DNA of 64,000 bases from Paracoccus sigandri (GTDB lineage: Bacteria > Pseudomonadota > Alphaproteobacteria > Rhodobacterales > Rhodobacteraceae), in contig NZ_QNRC01000001.1 of NCBI RefSeq assembly GCF_003709565.1, forward strand, positions 186,001 through 250,000. The letters are read 5' to 3'. A program made the translations under genes and the position numbers. A model generated the notes under the pieces. That model made no database searches. It saw only the letters and a program-made list of their open reading frames with translations, and was not told where the DNA came from. Positions 10,141 to 19,238 of the stretch are shown one piece after another (position 1 is the stretch's first letter; every line of letters begins with the position of its first letter).

Positions 10141-10409
10141 CAGTCTGTCTGTATATGTTCCAGAATGGTCTGGGTTCCAGGAAGGTCTGGACGGCGGTCA
10201 AAGCGGCAATGGCGGCCATCACCGCGCCTTACCGTTCAGCCCGGCTTGAACCTTGCAGGGCGCATGGCGCACCCGTTCGGCATCCGAAGTGTCAGGCTGA
10301 CTGTGCGGAGGCCCCTCAGCCCCGGCACGCGGCTGAATAATCACGCTCGAAGCCGTATGACAAGGGAAATTTCGCGTGGCATCCGTAATTTCCCCGTATT
10401 TCGACATAT
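10141..10409. other. Intergenic gap with no recognised element
   Basis: 269 bp between the prmC stop and the start of the DUF4167 gene. It presumably carries the promoter and leader of that gene. One small minus-strand open frame (10219-10407) has no family resemblance and no convincing ribosome site. I see no hairpin with a T tract. Confidence 0.5.
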
Positions 10410-11261
10410 TCAGCCGCAGGGCTGCGCCAAAACGACGCGGTCTCGGCCGTCCAGATCGGTCAGCAGGCGGGTTTCTGCCCCGGCTGCGCGAAAGATCGCC
10501 TGCACATCCGCGCCCTGGGCCTGGCCGATTTCCACCAGCACATGCCCGCCCGGCGCCAGGTGATCCGCGAATCCCCCTGCGATGGCGCGATAGGCCGACA
10601 GCCCGTCGCCGCCGTCGGTCAGGGCCGAATGCGGCTCCCAGTCGCGGACCTCGGGCGCCAGGTCCGCCATTTCGGCAAGCGCGATATAGGGCGGATTCGA
10701 GACGATCAGATCGAAGCGCCCGTCGATGGCGCCGAACCAGTCGGAGTGCCGGAACTCGGCGCCGACCCCCAGCAGATGGGCATTGCGGCGCGCCACATCA
10801 AGCGCGGCGGGCGAAATATCGCAGCCCAGGCCCCGCGCGCCGGGCCGCGCCGCCAGAAGCGAGATCAGGATCGCCCCGGTCCCCGTCCCCAGGTCCAGGA
10901 CCGAATTCCAGGGCAGATCCAGCGCCGCCTCGACCAGCGTCTCGGTCTCGGGGCGCGGGTCCAGCGTGTCCGGGGTGACGATGAAATCATGGTCCCAGAA
11001 GGCGCGGCGGCCGGTGATCTGGCTGACCGGCTGGCGCCGCTCGCGCGCGGCGACCAGCGCCTCATAGGCGGCGGCCAGCTCGGGCGGCGCCGGTTCCTGC
11101 AGATGCGCGGCCAGGTGATGCCGCCGGACCTTCGGCCCCAACGCCTGCTGCAGCGCGTGCAGGAACAGCACCGAGGCATCGCGCCAGGCATCGGCGATCC
11201 CGGCCGCCTCCAGCCGGTCCTGCGCCTCCAGGCAAAGCGCCATCCCGGTGGGCCGGCTCAT
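10410..11261 (-). CDS. prmC: Release factor glutamine N5-methyltransferase
   Basis: Methylates the glutamine of the GGQ motif in RF1 and RF2, raising termination efficiency. 283 residues, standard length. An N-terminal helical domain precedes a Rossmann methyltransferase domain with [14 protein letters not shown] near residue 120 and the catalytic NPPY motif near 185. Its start overlaps the stop of prfA by 4 bp (11258-11261), so enzyme and substrate are co-expressed. Confidence 0.95.
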   Translation of the reverse strand: MSRPTGMALCLEAQDRLEAAGIADAWRDASVLFLHALQQALGPKVRRHHLAAHLQEPAPPELAAAYEALVAARERRQPVSQITGRRAFWDHDFIVTPDTLDPRPETETLVEAALDLPWNSVLDLGTGTGAILISLLAARPGARGLGCDISPAALDVARRNAHLLGVGAEFRHSDWFGAIDGRFDLIVSNPPYIALAEMADLAPEVRDWEPHSALTDGGDGLSAYRAIAGGFADHLAPGGHVLVEIGQAQGADVQAIFRAAGAETRLLTDLDGRDRVVLAQPCG

Positions 11262-12310
11262 TCCTGCGCCGCCAGCCGGGCGGCCTGGTCATGGGCCACC
11301 AGCGCATCGATGATCTCGGTCAGGTCGCCCGCCATCACCCGGTCCAGCGCATAGAGTGTCAGGTTGATGCGATGGTCGGTCATCCGCCCCTGCGGGAAGT
11401 TGTAGGTGCGGATGCGCTCGCTGCGATCGCCGCTGCCGACCTGCGACTTGCGGTCGGCGGCGCGCTCGGCATCAGAGCGGGCGCGCTCCATGTCATAGAG
11501 CCGGGCGCGCAGGACGGCCATCGCATTGGCGCGGTTCTGGTGCTGGGACTTTTCCGAACTGGTGACGACGATGCCGGTCGGCAGATGGGTGATCCGCACC
11601 GCCGAATCGGTGGTGTTGACATGCTGGCCGCCCGCGCCCGAGGCCCGCATCGTGTCGATGCGGATGTCGGCGGCGGGAATGTCGATATCGACCTCCTCGG
11701 CCTCGGGCAGCACGGCCACGGTCGCGGCGCTGGTATGGATGCGCCCGCCCGATTCGGTTTCCGGCACCCGCTGGACGCGATGCACGCCGGATTCGTATTT
11801 CAGCTGGGCGAAGACCCCCTCGCCCGCGATCCTGGCCACGGCCTCCCTGACGCCGCCCAGGTCGGATTCGGTCAGGTCCAGCAGCTGGAAATCCCAGCCC
11901 TGGGCCTCGGCATGGCGGCGATACATGGCCAGCAGGTCGCCCGCGAACAGCGCCGCCTCCTCGCCGCCGGTGCCGGGCCGGATCTCGATGATCGCAGGCC
12001 GGGCATCGGCCGCGTCCTTCGGCAAAAGCGCGATCCGCAGCTTCTGCTCCAGCTCGGGCAGGGCCTCGCGCAGCCGCGACAGCTCGTCCTCGGCCAGCTC
12101 GCGCATCTCGGGATCGGCCAGCATCGCCTGCGCCTCGGAGATGCCGTCGCGCGCCGCCCGCCACTGGCCGATCTCCTCGACCACCGGCTTCAGCTCGGCA
12201 TATTCCCGGCTGATGCGCGCGATCTGCGCGGGATCGGCGCCGGCATTCAGCTGCGCCTCGAGAAACTCGAAACGCTGGATGATCTGGGCAAGGCGGTCTT
12301 CGGGCAGCAT
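11258..12310 (-). CDS. prfA: Peptide chain release factor 1
   Basis: Recognises UAA and UAG and triggers peptide release. 350 residues from the ATG at 12310, giving the usual family start [14 protein letters not shown] nine bases upstream (12319) is closer to a GGAGGG motif and would add three residues, so the exact start is open. The GGQ loop is in [17 protein letters not shown] near residue 220, and the RF1 core [20 protein letters not shown] precedes it. The codon-recognition tripeptide region reads PET, slightly off the usual PAT/PVT. It is coupled to prmC. Confidence 0.95.
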   Translation of the reverse strand: MLPEDRLAQIIQRFEFLEAQLNAGADPAQIARISREYAELKPVVEEIGQWRAARDGISEAQAMLADPEMRELAEDELSRLREALPELEQKLRIALLPKDAADARPAIIEIRPGTGGEEAALFAGDLLAMYRRHAEAQGWDFQLLDLTESDLGGVREAVARIAGEGVFAQLKYESGVHRVQRVPETESGGRIHTSAATVAVLPEAEEVDIDIPAADIRIDTMRASGAGGQHVNTTDSAVRITHLPTGIVVTSSEKSQHQNRANAMAVLRARLYDMERARSDAERAADRKSQVGSGDRSERIRTYNFPQGRMTDHRINLTLYALDRVMAGDLTEIIDALVAHDQAARLAAQE

Positions 12311-12375
12311 GGGGCGCAATTACCGCCGCAACCCTCCGCGGGCAAGCGCCAAGCGCAGCAGGCGTCCCGGCCCTG

Positions 12376-12400
12376 CGCTTCTTCGTTGTCCAAATACCCG
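12376..12400. repeat. Intergenic repeat, short type B copy
   Basis: GCTTCTTCGTTGTCCAAATA plus CCCGG. This is the exact complement of the core found at 30950-30972 and 54208-54230. It lies in the 107-bp gap between the agmatinase stop and prfA. Confidence 0.7.
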
Positions 12401-12417
12401 GCACGCCCGGCAGGCCG

Positions 12418-13377
12418 TCAGCGCCGCCGCCAGCCATAGAGCGCGATCAGCTCCATCGCCACATGGGCCGCCGCCACGGCGGTCGCCCCGGTGGTGTCGT
12501 AGGGCGGCGAGACCTCGACCACGTCGCCGCCGATCAGCTCGATCCCCGCCAGCCCCCGCAGCAGCGCCGCCGCCTGCCAGCTGGCCAGCCCGCCCCAGAC
12601 CGGCGTGCCGGTGCCGGGCGCGAAGGCCGGGTCCAGCGCGTCGATGTCGAAGGTGACATAGACCGGCCGGTCGCCCGTCACCGCGCGGATCCGGGCCAGC
12701 ACCGCATCCACGCCGTCGCGATGCAGCGAGGGCGCGTCCAGGATCGTCACACCCAGGGTCTCGGGATTCTCGGTGCGGATGCCGACGCTGACGCTGGCGG
12801 CGGGGTCCACCACCCCCTCGCGGATCGCCTTGTAGAGGAAGGTGCCGTGGTCGATCCGGTCGGGATCGTCGTCGGCCCAGGTGTCGGAATGCGCGTCGAA
12901 CTGGATCAGCGCGACCGGGCCGCGCCGCGCGGCGACCGCGCGCAGGATCGGCAGCGTGATGAAGTGATCGCCCCCCAGCACCAGCGGCGCCGCGCCGGCA
13001 TCCATGATCGCGCCGACATGCGCCTCGATCCGGGCCGGGACCTCGCGCACATTGGCATAGTCGAAGGCCATGTCGCCGTAATCGGCCACGTTCAGCACCG
13101 ACAGCGGGTCATAGCCCCAGCCATAGGGCGGATCATAGGGCTGCAGCGTCGAGGCCTCGCGGATCGCGCGCGGCCCGAAGCGGGCGCCCGGCCGGTTCGT
13201 CACCGCCTGGTCGAAGGGGATCCCCGTCACCGCCAGGTCGACCCCGGCCAGATCCTTGCCATAGCGGCGGCGCAGGAAGCTGGTCGCCCCGCCGAAGGCA
13301 TTCTCGAAACTGGGCCCGCGCGGATCGCCGCGCGTAAAAGCCTGGTCCACCTGGTTCTTCGCGTCTTCCAGCGCCAT
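12418..13377 (-). CDS. speB: Agmatinase (ureohydrolase family)
   Basis: Manganese enzyme hydrolysing agmatine to putrescine and urea. 319 residues. Metal-binding motifs are complete: LGGDHFITLP, QFDAHSDTW and TFDIDALDPAFAPGTGTP. The long N-terminal region with PFDQAVTNRPGARFGPRAIRE is typical of proteobacterial SpeB-like proteins. The substrate could also be a related guanidino compound (for example guanidinobutyrate or guanidinopropionate), since these families share all motifs. An ornithine decarboxylase is encoded at 40 kb, so the cell has two possible routes to putrescine. Confidence 0.85.
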   Translation of the reverse strand: MALEDAKNQVDQAFTRGDPRGPSFENAFGGATSFLRRRYGKDLAGVDLAVTGIPFDQAVTNRPGARFGPRAIREASTLQPYDPPYGWGYDPLSVLNVADYGDMAFDYANVREVPARIEAHVGAIMDAGAAPLVLGGDHFITLPILRAVAARRGPVALIQFDAHSDTWADDDPDRIDHGTFLYKAIREGVVDPAASVSVGIRTENPETLGVTILDAPSLHRDGVDAVLARIRAVTGDRPVYVTFDIDALDPAFAPGTGTPVWGGLASWQAAALLRGLAGIELIGGDVVEVSPPYDTTGATAVAAAHVAMELIALYGWRRR

Positions 13378-13436
13378 CCCGGCCTCCTGCCACCGCCACC
13401 CGGCACTTTATGCGGCATCGGGCAAATCGCTGCAAT

Positions 13437-13450
13437 TTGATCCATGTCAT
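13437..13450. promoter_or_regulatory. FNR/FnrL-like site upstream of ccpA
   Basis: TTGATCCATGTCAT matches the FNR consensus TTGAT-N4-ATCAA at 8 of 10 defined positions. It sits about 64 bp before the ATG of the cytochrome c peroxidase gene. Peroxidases of this type are known FNR targets in Paracoccus relatives. The same gap carries the divergent agmatinase start. Confidence 0.6.
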
Positions 13451-13513
13451 GGCCGAAAGAGCCGCGACGGGCCAGAATTCCGGCAAGGACGCCGACCCAT
13501 TCAGGAGAAAGCC

Positions 13514-14578
13514 ATGAAGCCATCTCTTCCCGCCGCGATCGCCCTTGCGGTGACCGCCCTGCCGGCCTTCGCGCAAGACGAGGCCATCGACAATGCCACC
13601 CTGCGCGAGGACGCCCAGTTCTATTTCGAAGCCATCCCGACCGAACCCGTCGCGCCCGAGGGCAACGAGCTGACGCCGGCCCGCGTCGACCTGGGCGCGA
13701 TGCTGTTCTTCGACCCGCGCATGTCGCGCTCGGGCCTGTTTTCCTGCCAGTCCTGCCACAATGTGGGCATCGCCGGCGTGGACGGGCTGGAGGTCTCGAT
13801 CGGCCATGGCTGGCAGCAGGGACCCCGCAACGCGCCCACGATGCTGAACGCGATCTTCAATATCGCCCAGTTCTGGGACGGCCGCGCCCCCGACCTGGCC
13901 GAACAGGCCAAGGGCCCGGTCCAGGCCGGGGTCGAGATGAACAACACGCCCGAGAACGTCGTGGCGACGCTGGAATCGATGCCCGGCTATGTCGAGGCCT
14001 TCGCGGCCGCCTTCCCCGCCGAGGAGGCGCCGATCAGCTTCGACAACTTCGCCGTCGCGATCGAGGCCTTCGAGGCGACGCTGATCACCCCCAACAGCCG
14101 CTTCGACCAGTTCCTGAACGGCGATGACGAGGCGATGACCGACCAGGAGAAACGCGGGCTGGCCGCCTTCATCAATACCGGCTGCGTGTCCTGCCACGCG
14201 GGGATCAACTTCGGCGGCCAGGACTATTTCCCCTTCGGCCTGATCGAACGGCCGGGCGGCTCGGTCCTGCCCGAAGGCGACCGCGGCCGCTTCGAGGTGA
14301 CGCAGACCGCCGATGACGAATATGTCTTCCGCGCCGCGCCCCTGCGCAACGTCGCGCTGACCGCGCCCTATTTCCACTCGGGCGTGGTCTGGGACCTGTC
14401 CGAGGCCGTCGCGGTCATGTCCAGCTCGCAGCTGGGCACCGAGATGGAGGAAGAGCAGATCGAGGAGATCGTGGCCTTCCTGGGCACCCTGACGGGCGAG
14501 CAGCCGCAGGTGGTCCATCCGATCCTGCCGGTGCGCGGCAGCAATACGCCGAAGCCGCAGCCGATGTATGTGCAATGA
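13514..14578 (+). CDS. ccpA: Di-haem cytochrome c peroxidase
   Basis: Periplasmic enzyme reducing hydrogen peroxide with electrons from small cytochromes c or cupredoxins. 354 residues with a signal peptide ending near PAFAQ (residue 21). Two haem c attachment sites are present: CQSCH (78-82) and CVSCH (224-228). Conserved CcpA features LGAMLFFDPRMSRSG and the C-terminal APYFHSG (distal Met/His region) are also visible. Start ATG follows an AGGAGAAAG site. A hairpin follows the stop. Homologous MauG-type proteins share the fold, but length and motifs favour peroxidase. Confidence 0.9.
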   Translation: MKPSLPAAIALAVTALPAFAQDEAIDNATLREDAQFYFEAIPTEPVAPEGNELTPARVDLGAMLFFDPRMSRSGLFSCQSCHNVGIAGVDGLEVSIGHGWQQGPRNAPTMLNAIFNIAQFWDGRAPDLAEQAKGPVQAGVEMNNTPENVVATLESMPGYVEAFAAAFPAEEAPISFDNFAVAIEAFEATLITPNSRFDQFLNGDDEAMTDQEKRGLAAFINTGCVSCHAGINFGGQDYFPFGLIERPGGSVLPEGDRGRFEVTQTADDEYVFRAAPLRNVALTAPYFHSGVVWDLSEAVAVMSSSQLGTEMEEEQIEEIVAFLGTLTGEQPQVVHPILPVRGSNTPKPQPMYVQ

Positions 14579-14585
14579 ATGAAGA

Positions 14586-14612
14586 CCCCGGCCCGCACCC
14601 TGCGGGCCGGGG
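14586..14612. terminator. GC-rich hairpin after ccpA
   Basis: CCCCGGCCCGC pairs with GCGGGCCGGGG over a 5-base loop, followed by CTCTTGG. It lies between two convergent genes and probably ends transcription from both sides. Confidence 0.75.
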
Positions 14613-14632
14613 CTCTTGGCTGCCGCCGCGGC

Positions 14633-15544
14633 TCAGTCCGCGGCAGGCGGGGCGAAGTAATTGGCCGGGATCTTGAAATAGCTGCGCCCGTCGGCTTCCG
14701 GCTCGGGCAGGCGCCCGGCGCGCAGATTGGCCTGCAGCGCGAACAGCATCCGGTCGGGCAGCGGCAGCGTCGCATCCCGCGAATCGCGCAGGGCGACGAA
14801 ATCCGCGCGCGGGGTGCCGCCGCCCAGATGGGCATTGCGGGCCTTCTGTTCGGCCACCGTCGATTCCCATTCGGCCTCCTCGCGCGTCGCGGTGCCGTAG
14901 TCATGGCCGACGAACAGCCGCGTCTGATCCGGCAGGGCCAGGATCGCCATCAGGCTGTCATAGAGCTGGCCCGAGGATCCGCCGGGGAAATCGGCACGCG
15001 AGGTGCCGACATCGGGCTGCATAAAGGTGTCATGGACGAAGGCCGCATCGCCGATCACATAGGTGACCGATCCCAGCGTATGGCCCGGCGACAGCATCAC
15101 CCGCACCTCCAGCTCGCCCAGCCGGAAACGCTCGCCATCGGCAAAAAGCCGGTCGAAGTCGCGACCGGGCGCGAAGCCCCCCGGCAGGTGATAGATCCCC
15201 TCCCACAGCGCGGCGATCTCGCGGACCTTCTCGCCGATGCCGTTGGGCGCGCCGGTCCGTTCCTTCAGCCAGGCCGAGGCCATCAGGTGATCGGCATGGG
15301 GATGGGTGTCCAGGATCCAGGCCAGCGTCAGCCCGCGCCGCTCGGCCTCGGCCAGGGCCCATTGGGCGGCATCGTGGCGGGTCGAGGCGCTTTGCGGGTC
15401 GAACTCCTGCACCACATCGATCAACGCCGCCTGCCCCGTCGCCGGGCAGGACACCAGATACTGGCAGCTGCCGGTCGGCGCGTCGTAAAAGCCCAGGACA
15501 TCGGGCGAGCCCGGCCCGCGCGACGCTGATTGCCTGCTGAACAT
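14633..15544 (-). CDS. MBL-fold metallo-hydrolase (persulfide dioxygenase-like)
   Basis: 303 residues. The metal-binding core is THPHADHLMASAWL near residue 84; later ligands are in LSPGHTLGSVTYV and FVGHDYGTA. These fit the ETHE1/Blh group of glutathione-persulfide dioxygenases, which act in sulfide detoxification, though a glyoxalase II-like activity is possible. The start at 15544 is preferred because GGAGG lies seven bases upstream; an in-frame ATG at 15556 would add four residues. The promoter is unusually AT-rich. No sulfur transferase or BigR-type regulator gene adjoins it here. Confidence 0.75.
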   Translation of the reverse strand: MFSRQSASRGPGSPDVLGFYDAPTGSCQYLVSCPATGQAALIDVVQEFDPQSASTRHDAAQWALAEAERRGLTLAWILDTHPHADHLMASAWLKERTGAPNGIGEKVREIAALWEGIYHLPGGFAPGRDFDRLFADGERFRLGELEVRVMLSPGHTLGSVTYVIGDAAFVHDTFMQPDVGTSRADFPGGSSGQLYDSLMAILALPDQTRLFVGHDYGTATREEAEWESTVAEQKARNAHLGGGTPRADFVALRDSRDATLPLPDRMLFALQANLRAGRLPEPEADGRSYFKIPANYFAPPAAD

Positions 15545-15571
15545 CTTGGCCTCCATGAATTCAACAAACGG

Positions 15572-15599
15572 AATATAACTGCCCCACCCCCCGATGCAA
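15572..15599 (-). promoter_or_regulatory. Candidate promoter of the MBL-fold gene
   Basis: Read on the minus strand: TTGCAT (-35), 16 bases, TATATT (-10), about 28 bp before the start codon. It lies in one of the few AT-rich patches of the region. Confidence 0.5.
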
Positions 15600-15673
15600 G
15601 GCGTCCCCTGATGCAGGGCGGGCCTTTCGCCCCGGCGCGACAGCCCCGGCCACCCGCCACGCCGCGAATCACC

Positions 15674-15701
15674 TTGCATCCCCGGCCTCCGCCGCTATAA
15701 G
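15674..15701 (+). promoter_or_regulatory. Candidate promoter of the rpsF operon
   Basis: TTGCAT, 16 bases, TATAAG, about 105 bp upstream of rpsF. The -10 is close to consensus and the -35 keeps the TTG that matters most in alphaproteobacterial housekeeping promoters. Confidence 0.5.
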
Positions 15702-15805
15702 GCCCCATCCTTCCGCCGAGATGACGCAACCGGTGCAGCCTCTCGTGGCGGGGCGCGGAGGGATCTGCCCGCCTATGAAGCGCGCCTGAACATGAAAGGG
15801 ATGCC

Positions 15806-16213
15806 ATGCCTCTTTACGAGCATGTGCTGATCGCCCGCCAGGACCTGTCGAACACGCAGGCCGAAGGGCTGATCGAACATTTTTCGACCGTGCTGGCCGA
15901 TAACGGCGGCAAGGTCGTCGGCACCGAATATTGGGGTGTCCGCACCCTCGCCTACAAGATCAACAAGAACCGCAAGGGCCATTACGCCTTCCTGCGCTCG
16001 GACGCCCCCTCGGACGCCGTGACGGAGATGGAGCGCCTGGCCCGTCTGCATGACGACGTGATGCGCGTGATGACCATCCGCGTCGACGAACACGAGGACG
16101 GCCCCTCGGTGCAGATGCAGAAGCGCGACGACCGTGGCGACCGCGGTGATCGCGGGCCGCGCGGTGACCGTGGCGATCGCGGTGATCGCGGCGACCGCCG
16201 CGAGCGGAACTGA
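15806..16213 (+). CDS. rpsF: 30S ribosomal protein S6
   Basis: Binds 16S rRNA with S18 on the platform of the small subunit. 135 residues; the S6 fold occupies about 1-95, with [11 protein letters not shown] at the start and [17 protein letters not shown] in the middle. The tail (about 107-135) is an Arg-Gly-Asp repeat rich in positive charge, as often seen in alphaproteobacterial S6. It heads the rpsF-rpsR-rplI operon, with 12-bp gaps between genes. Confidence 0.97.
   Translation: MPLYEHVLIARQDLSNTQAEGLIEHFSTVLADNGGKVVGTEYWGVRTLAYKINKNRKGHYAFLRSDAPSDAVTEMERLARLHDDVMRVMTIRVDEHEDGPSVQMQKRDDRGDRGDRGPRGDRGDRGDRGDRRERN
16128..16204 (+). repeat. RGD-coding micro-repeat at the S6 C-terminus
   Basis: Nine-base units encode Arg-Gly-Asp (with one Gly-Pro variant) about seven times. 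Copy number in such tracts varies between strains. It forms the disordered S6 tail. Confidence 0.8.
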
Positions 16214-16225
16214 GGAGACTGATCC

Positions 16226-16453
16226 ATGGCGAACAAACCGTTCTTCCGCCGTCGCAAGGTCTGCCCGTTCTCGGGCGAGAATGCGCCGACGATCGACTAC
16301 AAGGACACCCGTCTGCTGCAGCGCTACATCAGCGAACGCGGCAAGATCGTGCCCTCGCGCATCACCGCCGTCTCGGCGAAGAAGCAGCGTGAACTGGCCC
16401 GCGCCATCAAGCGCGCCCGCTTCCTCGCCCTGCTTCCCTATGTCGTGAAGTAA
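16226..16453 (+). CDS. rpsR: 30S ribosomal protein S18
   Basis: 75 residues, full length. It contains the S18 signature [20 protein letters not shown] and binds next to S6 on the small-subunit platform. It has an ATG preceded by a GAGGAGACTG site and lies 12 bp after rpsF. Confidence 0.97.
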   Translation: MANKPFFRRRKVCPFSGENAPTIDYKDTRLLQRYISERGKIVPSRITAVSAKKQRELARAIKRARFLALLPYVVK

Positions 16454-16465
16454 GGAGAGACGATC

Positions 16466-17053
16466 ATGCAAGTCATCCTGCTGGAACGTGTGGCCAAGCT
16501 GGGCCAGATGGGCGAAGTCGTGAAGGTGAAAGAGGGCTATGCCCGCAACTTCCTGCTGCCCCAAGGCAAGGCCCTGCGCGCCTCGGACGCCAATATCAAG
16601 GCTTTCGAGAACCAGAAGATCCAACTGGAAGCCCGCAACGCCGAATCGAAGGCCGAGGCGCAGAAGGTTGCCGACAAGCTGCACGGCGAGACCTTCGTCG
16701 TGATCCGCTCGGCTTCCGATGCCGGCGCGCTCTACGGGTCGGTCACGACCCGCGACGCCGCCGATGCCGCGACCGAGGCCGGCTTCACCGTCGACCGCAA
16801 GCAGGTCGTGCTGGGCGCGCCGATCAAGGAACTGGGCCTGCATGACGTGATCGTCGTGCTGCACCCGGAAGTGGAAGCGACCATCACCCTGAACGTCGCC
16901 CGTTCGACCGAAGAGGCCGAGCTGCAGGCGCAGGGCAAGTCGATCCAGGACCTGGCGGCGGAAGCCGATGCCGAGGCCGAATTCGAGATCGCCGAGCTGT
17001 TCGACGATATCGGCGGCGCCACCGGCGACGAAGACGGCGACAACCAGAACTGA
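16466..17053 (+). CDS. rplI: 50S ribosomal protein L9
   Basis: Elongated large-subunit protein that helps keep reading frame. 195 residues: N-domain with [20 protein letters not shown] and [13 protein letters not shown], a connecting helix, and the rRNA-binding C-domain to about residue 150. A highly acidic tail of about 40 residues ([14 protein letters not shown]) is longer than in E. coli L9 but usual in Rhodobacteraceae. Last gene of the S6-S18-L9 operon, followed by a strong terminator. Confidence 0.97.
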   Translation: MQVILLERVAKLGQMGEVVKVKEGYARNFLLPQGKALRASDANIKAFENQKIQLEARNAESKAEAQKVADKLHGETFVVIRSASDAGALYGSVTTRDAADAATEAGFTVDRKQVVLGAPIKELGLHDVIVVLHPEVEATITLNVARSTEEAELQAQGKSIQDLAAEADAEAEFEIAELFDDIGGATGDEDGDNQN

Positions 17054-17078
17054 TCCGGTCCACCATATCGACCAGACA

Positions 17079-17111
17079 GCCGCGCCGGTCCTCCGGCGCG
17101 GCTTCTTTTTT
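17079..17111 (+). terminator. Rho-independent terminator of the rpsF operon
   Basis: GCCGCGCCGG, loop TCCT, CCGGCGCGGC, followed by TTCTTTTTT. Perfect 10-bp stem plus U tract: the clearest intrinsic terminator in the window. Confidence 0.95.
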
Positions 17112-17206
17112 GGGCAGGTTTCCGGGCCGGCGGATAGGAACCGCGCCGACAGGCCCTATATGATCAGCCATGCGCAATGGCCGCAACGCAGCCCGAGGGA
17201 CAAGAG

Positions 17207-18172
17207 ATGACCGATCCGCTGAGCCGTCTTCTGCAGGAACGCGACTGGCTTCTTGCCGACGGGGCGACCGCGACCAACCTGTTCAACATGGGCCTGCCCT
17301 CGGCCCGCCCGCCCGAATTCTGGAACGCCGAGGCGCCGGACCGGGTGCGCGACCTCTATCGCGCGGTGGTGGCGGCGGGATCGGACCTGTTCCTGACCAA
17401 TACCTTCGGCGGCAGCGCCAGCCGGTTGCGCCTGCATGGCGCCCAGGCCCGCGTGGCCGAGCTGAACCGGCTTGGCGCCGAGATGGCGCGCGAGATCGCC
17501 GATGCCGCCCCCCGCCCGGTGATCGTCGCCGGCAGCATGGGCCCGACCGGAGAGATCATGGCGCCGATGGGCAACCTGGACCATGCCAGCGCCGTCGCCA
17601 TGTTCCACGAACAGGCCGAGGCGCTGAAGGCCGGCGGGGCCGACCTGCTGTGGGTAGAGACCTTCAGCTCGCTGCCCGAACTGCGCGCGGCGGCCGAGGC
17701 CGCGCTGCTCTCCGGGATGCCCTGGTGCGCGAGCTTCAGCTTCGAGGCCGCCGGCCGCAGCATGATGGGCGTCACCCCGGCCCAGCTTTCGGCCGAGGTC
17801 GAGCGGCTGATGAACCCGCCCGTGGCCTTCGGGGCCAATTGCGGTATCGGCGCGGCCGACCTGCTGCGCAGCATCGCCGCCTTCTGCGCGGCGGGCTCCG
17901 AACGGCCGCTGATCGCCAAGGGCAATGCCGGCGTCCCGCATTTCGAGGACGGCCATATCCATTACGACGGCACGCCGGCGCTGATGGCCGAATATGCGGT
18001 GCTGGCCCGCGACATGGGCGTGCGCATCATCGGCGGCTGCTGCGGGACCATGCCCGAGCATCTGGTGGCCATGCGCGAGGCGCTGGAAACCCGACCGCGC
18101 GGATCGCGCCCGACGCTGGACGTCATCGCCGAACGGCTGGACGGCTTCGGCAGCACCGCCGGCGAGGTCTAG
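17207..18172 (+). CDS. bmt: Betaine-homocysteine S-methyltransferase
   Basis: Cytosolic zinc enzyme moving a methyl group from glycine betaine to homocysteine, giving methionine and dimethylglycine. 321 residues from the ATG at 17207, which has GAGGGACAAGAG upstream; an in-frame ATG at 17177 is less likely. Zinc cysteines are in GANCGIG (near 210) and GGCCGTMPEH (near 285), the standard homocysteine methyltransferase pattern. The N-terminal WLLADGATATNLF matches the Bmt type of marine alphaproteobacteria. Single gene behind the rplI terminator. Confidence 0.88.
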   Translation: MTDPLSRLLQERDWLLADGATATNLFNMGLPSARPPEFWNAEAPDRVRDLYRAVVAAGSDLFLTNTFGGSASRLRLHGAQARVAELNRLGAEMAREIADAAPRPVIVAGSMGPTGEIMAPMGNLDHASAVAMFHEQAEALKAGGADLLWVETFSSLPELRAAAEAALLSGMPWCASFSFEAAGRSMMGVTPAQLSAEVERLMNPPVAFGANCGIGAADLLRSIAAFCAAGSERPLIAKGNAGVPHFEDGHIHYDGTPALMAEYAVLARDMGVRIIGGCCGTMPEHLVAMREALETRPRGSRPTLDVIAERLDGFGSTAGEV

Positions 18173-18192
18173 GCGAGGTCCAGGCCGGCGCC

Positions 18193-19167
18193 TCAGGGGT
18201 CCAGCAGCGACAGGAAGGCCCCCAGCGCCTGGCCATAGCGCCGCGGGTCCTCGTAGAACGAGCCCAGGTGATCGCCCGCGCTCTGCAGCAGGACGGTGAC
18301 GCCCTGCCGCCGCGCCGCCAAGTCGCGGGATGTCGCGACCGGGACCACCGAATCGTCGGCGCCATGCGCCAGGAAGACCGGCCCCGGAAACTGCTCGAAC
18401 ACCTCGCCGACCCGCGCGGCGCGCATGTCGACATAGCCCGCATGGGGCATCAGCCAGGCCGCGACCGGCAGCGCGACCGAGGTCAGCGGCGCCCAGTGGC
18501 GCGCGGCCATGCCGCCGACGACCGCGACCAGATCCAGCGCCGGCGCGTCCAGCACGACGCCGACGATCGCCTCGGCCCGGTCGCTTCGCTTCAGGAACTG
18601 CCCCAGGATCGCGCCGCCCATCGAATCGGCGGCGACGATCTGGCGCGAATAGCCGCGCTGTGCCAGGAACTCGACCGCCGCTTCCAGGTCGCGCCATTCC
18701 GTCAGCCCGAACCCATAGCGGCCGTCGGGCGAGGCCGGCGCGCCGGGATCGTTGCGATAGGTGATCAGCAGCACCGGCACCCCGGCATCGTGCAGAAGCG
18801 ACAGCAGGCGATAGCCATCCTCGCGCGCGCCGGCGATGCCATGGACATGGATCGCGGCAAATGTCGCGTCGCGGTCGCCCTCGACGAACCAGCCCGGCGC
18901 CGGGCCCAGCTCGGTCGGGATGCGCACATCCTCGAAATCCAGACCCAGCGCGGCCCTGGGATCGCCGCGATAGCCCAGCTCCAGCGGATCGGCCGGCCGT
19001 TCCTGCTGCGCCAGGGCCTCGGCGATGGGACCCACGCGCAGGCTGGCCTCGGTCGATCCGGCGACCAGCCAGGCGACGGCCCCCAGATAGATCGCCAGCA
19101 GCGCCGCAAGGATAGCCAGGACAAGACGCACGAAACCACTCCGCCACAGGGAAACAGCCGGCACCAT
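18193..19167 (-). CDS. Membrane-anchored alpha/beta hydrolase
   Basis: 324 residues of unknown substrate. A hydrophobic anchor (about 10-35, LAILAALLAIYLGAVAWLVA) precedes an alpha/beta-hydrolase domain. Nucleophile elbow is ADSMGG near residue 185 (an Asp replaces the usual first Gly), the acid is likely in HGADDSVVP, and the histidine in SAGDHLGSF. The start at 19167 is chosen because the frame upstream has no family signal. Similar proteins resemble ABHD13/BEM46-type lipases. Separated by 71 bp from the upstream radical SAM gene. Confidence 0.75.
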   Translation of the reverse strand: MVPAVSLWRSGFVRLVLAILAALLAIYLGAVAWLVAGSTEASLRVGPIAEALAQQERPADPLELGYRGDPRAALGLDFEDVRIPTELGPAPGWFVEGDRDATFAAIHVHGIAGAREDGYRLLSLLHDAGVPVLLITYRNDPGAPASPDGRYGFGLTEWRDLEAAVEFLAQRGYSRQIVAADSMGGAILGQFLKRSDRAEAIVGVVLDAPALDLVAVVGGMAARHWAPLTSVALPVAAWLMPHAGYVDMRAARVGEVFEQFPGPVFLAHGADDSVVPVATSRDLAARRQGVTVLLQSAGDHLGSFYEDPRRYGQALGAFLSLLDP

Positions 19168-19238
19168 AGCAGCCGCGATTCCGGGCGCCAGATGGCTTGA
19201 AAGGCAGCTCCCGTCGACGGCCGCAACCCGCCGCAGGG

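Noticed and set aside
10219..10407. 62-residue minus-strand frame in the prmC-DUF4167 gap
   Set aside because: No family signal, weak start, ordinary composition for random GC-rich DNA.
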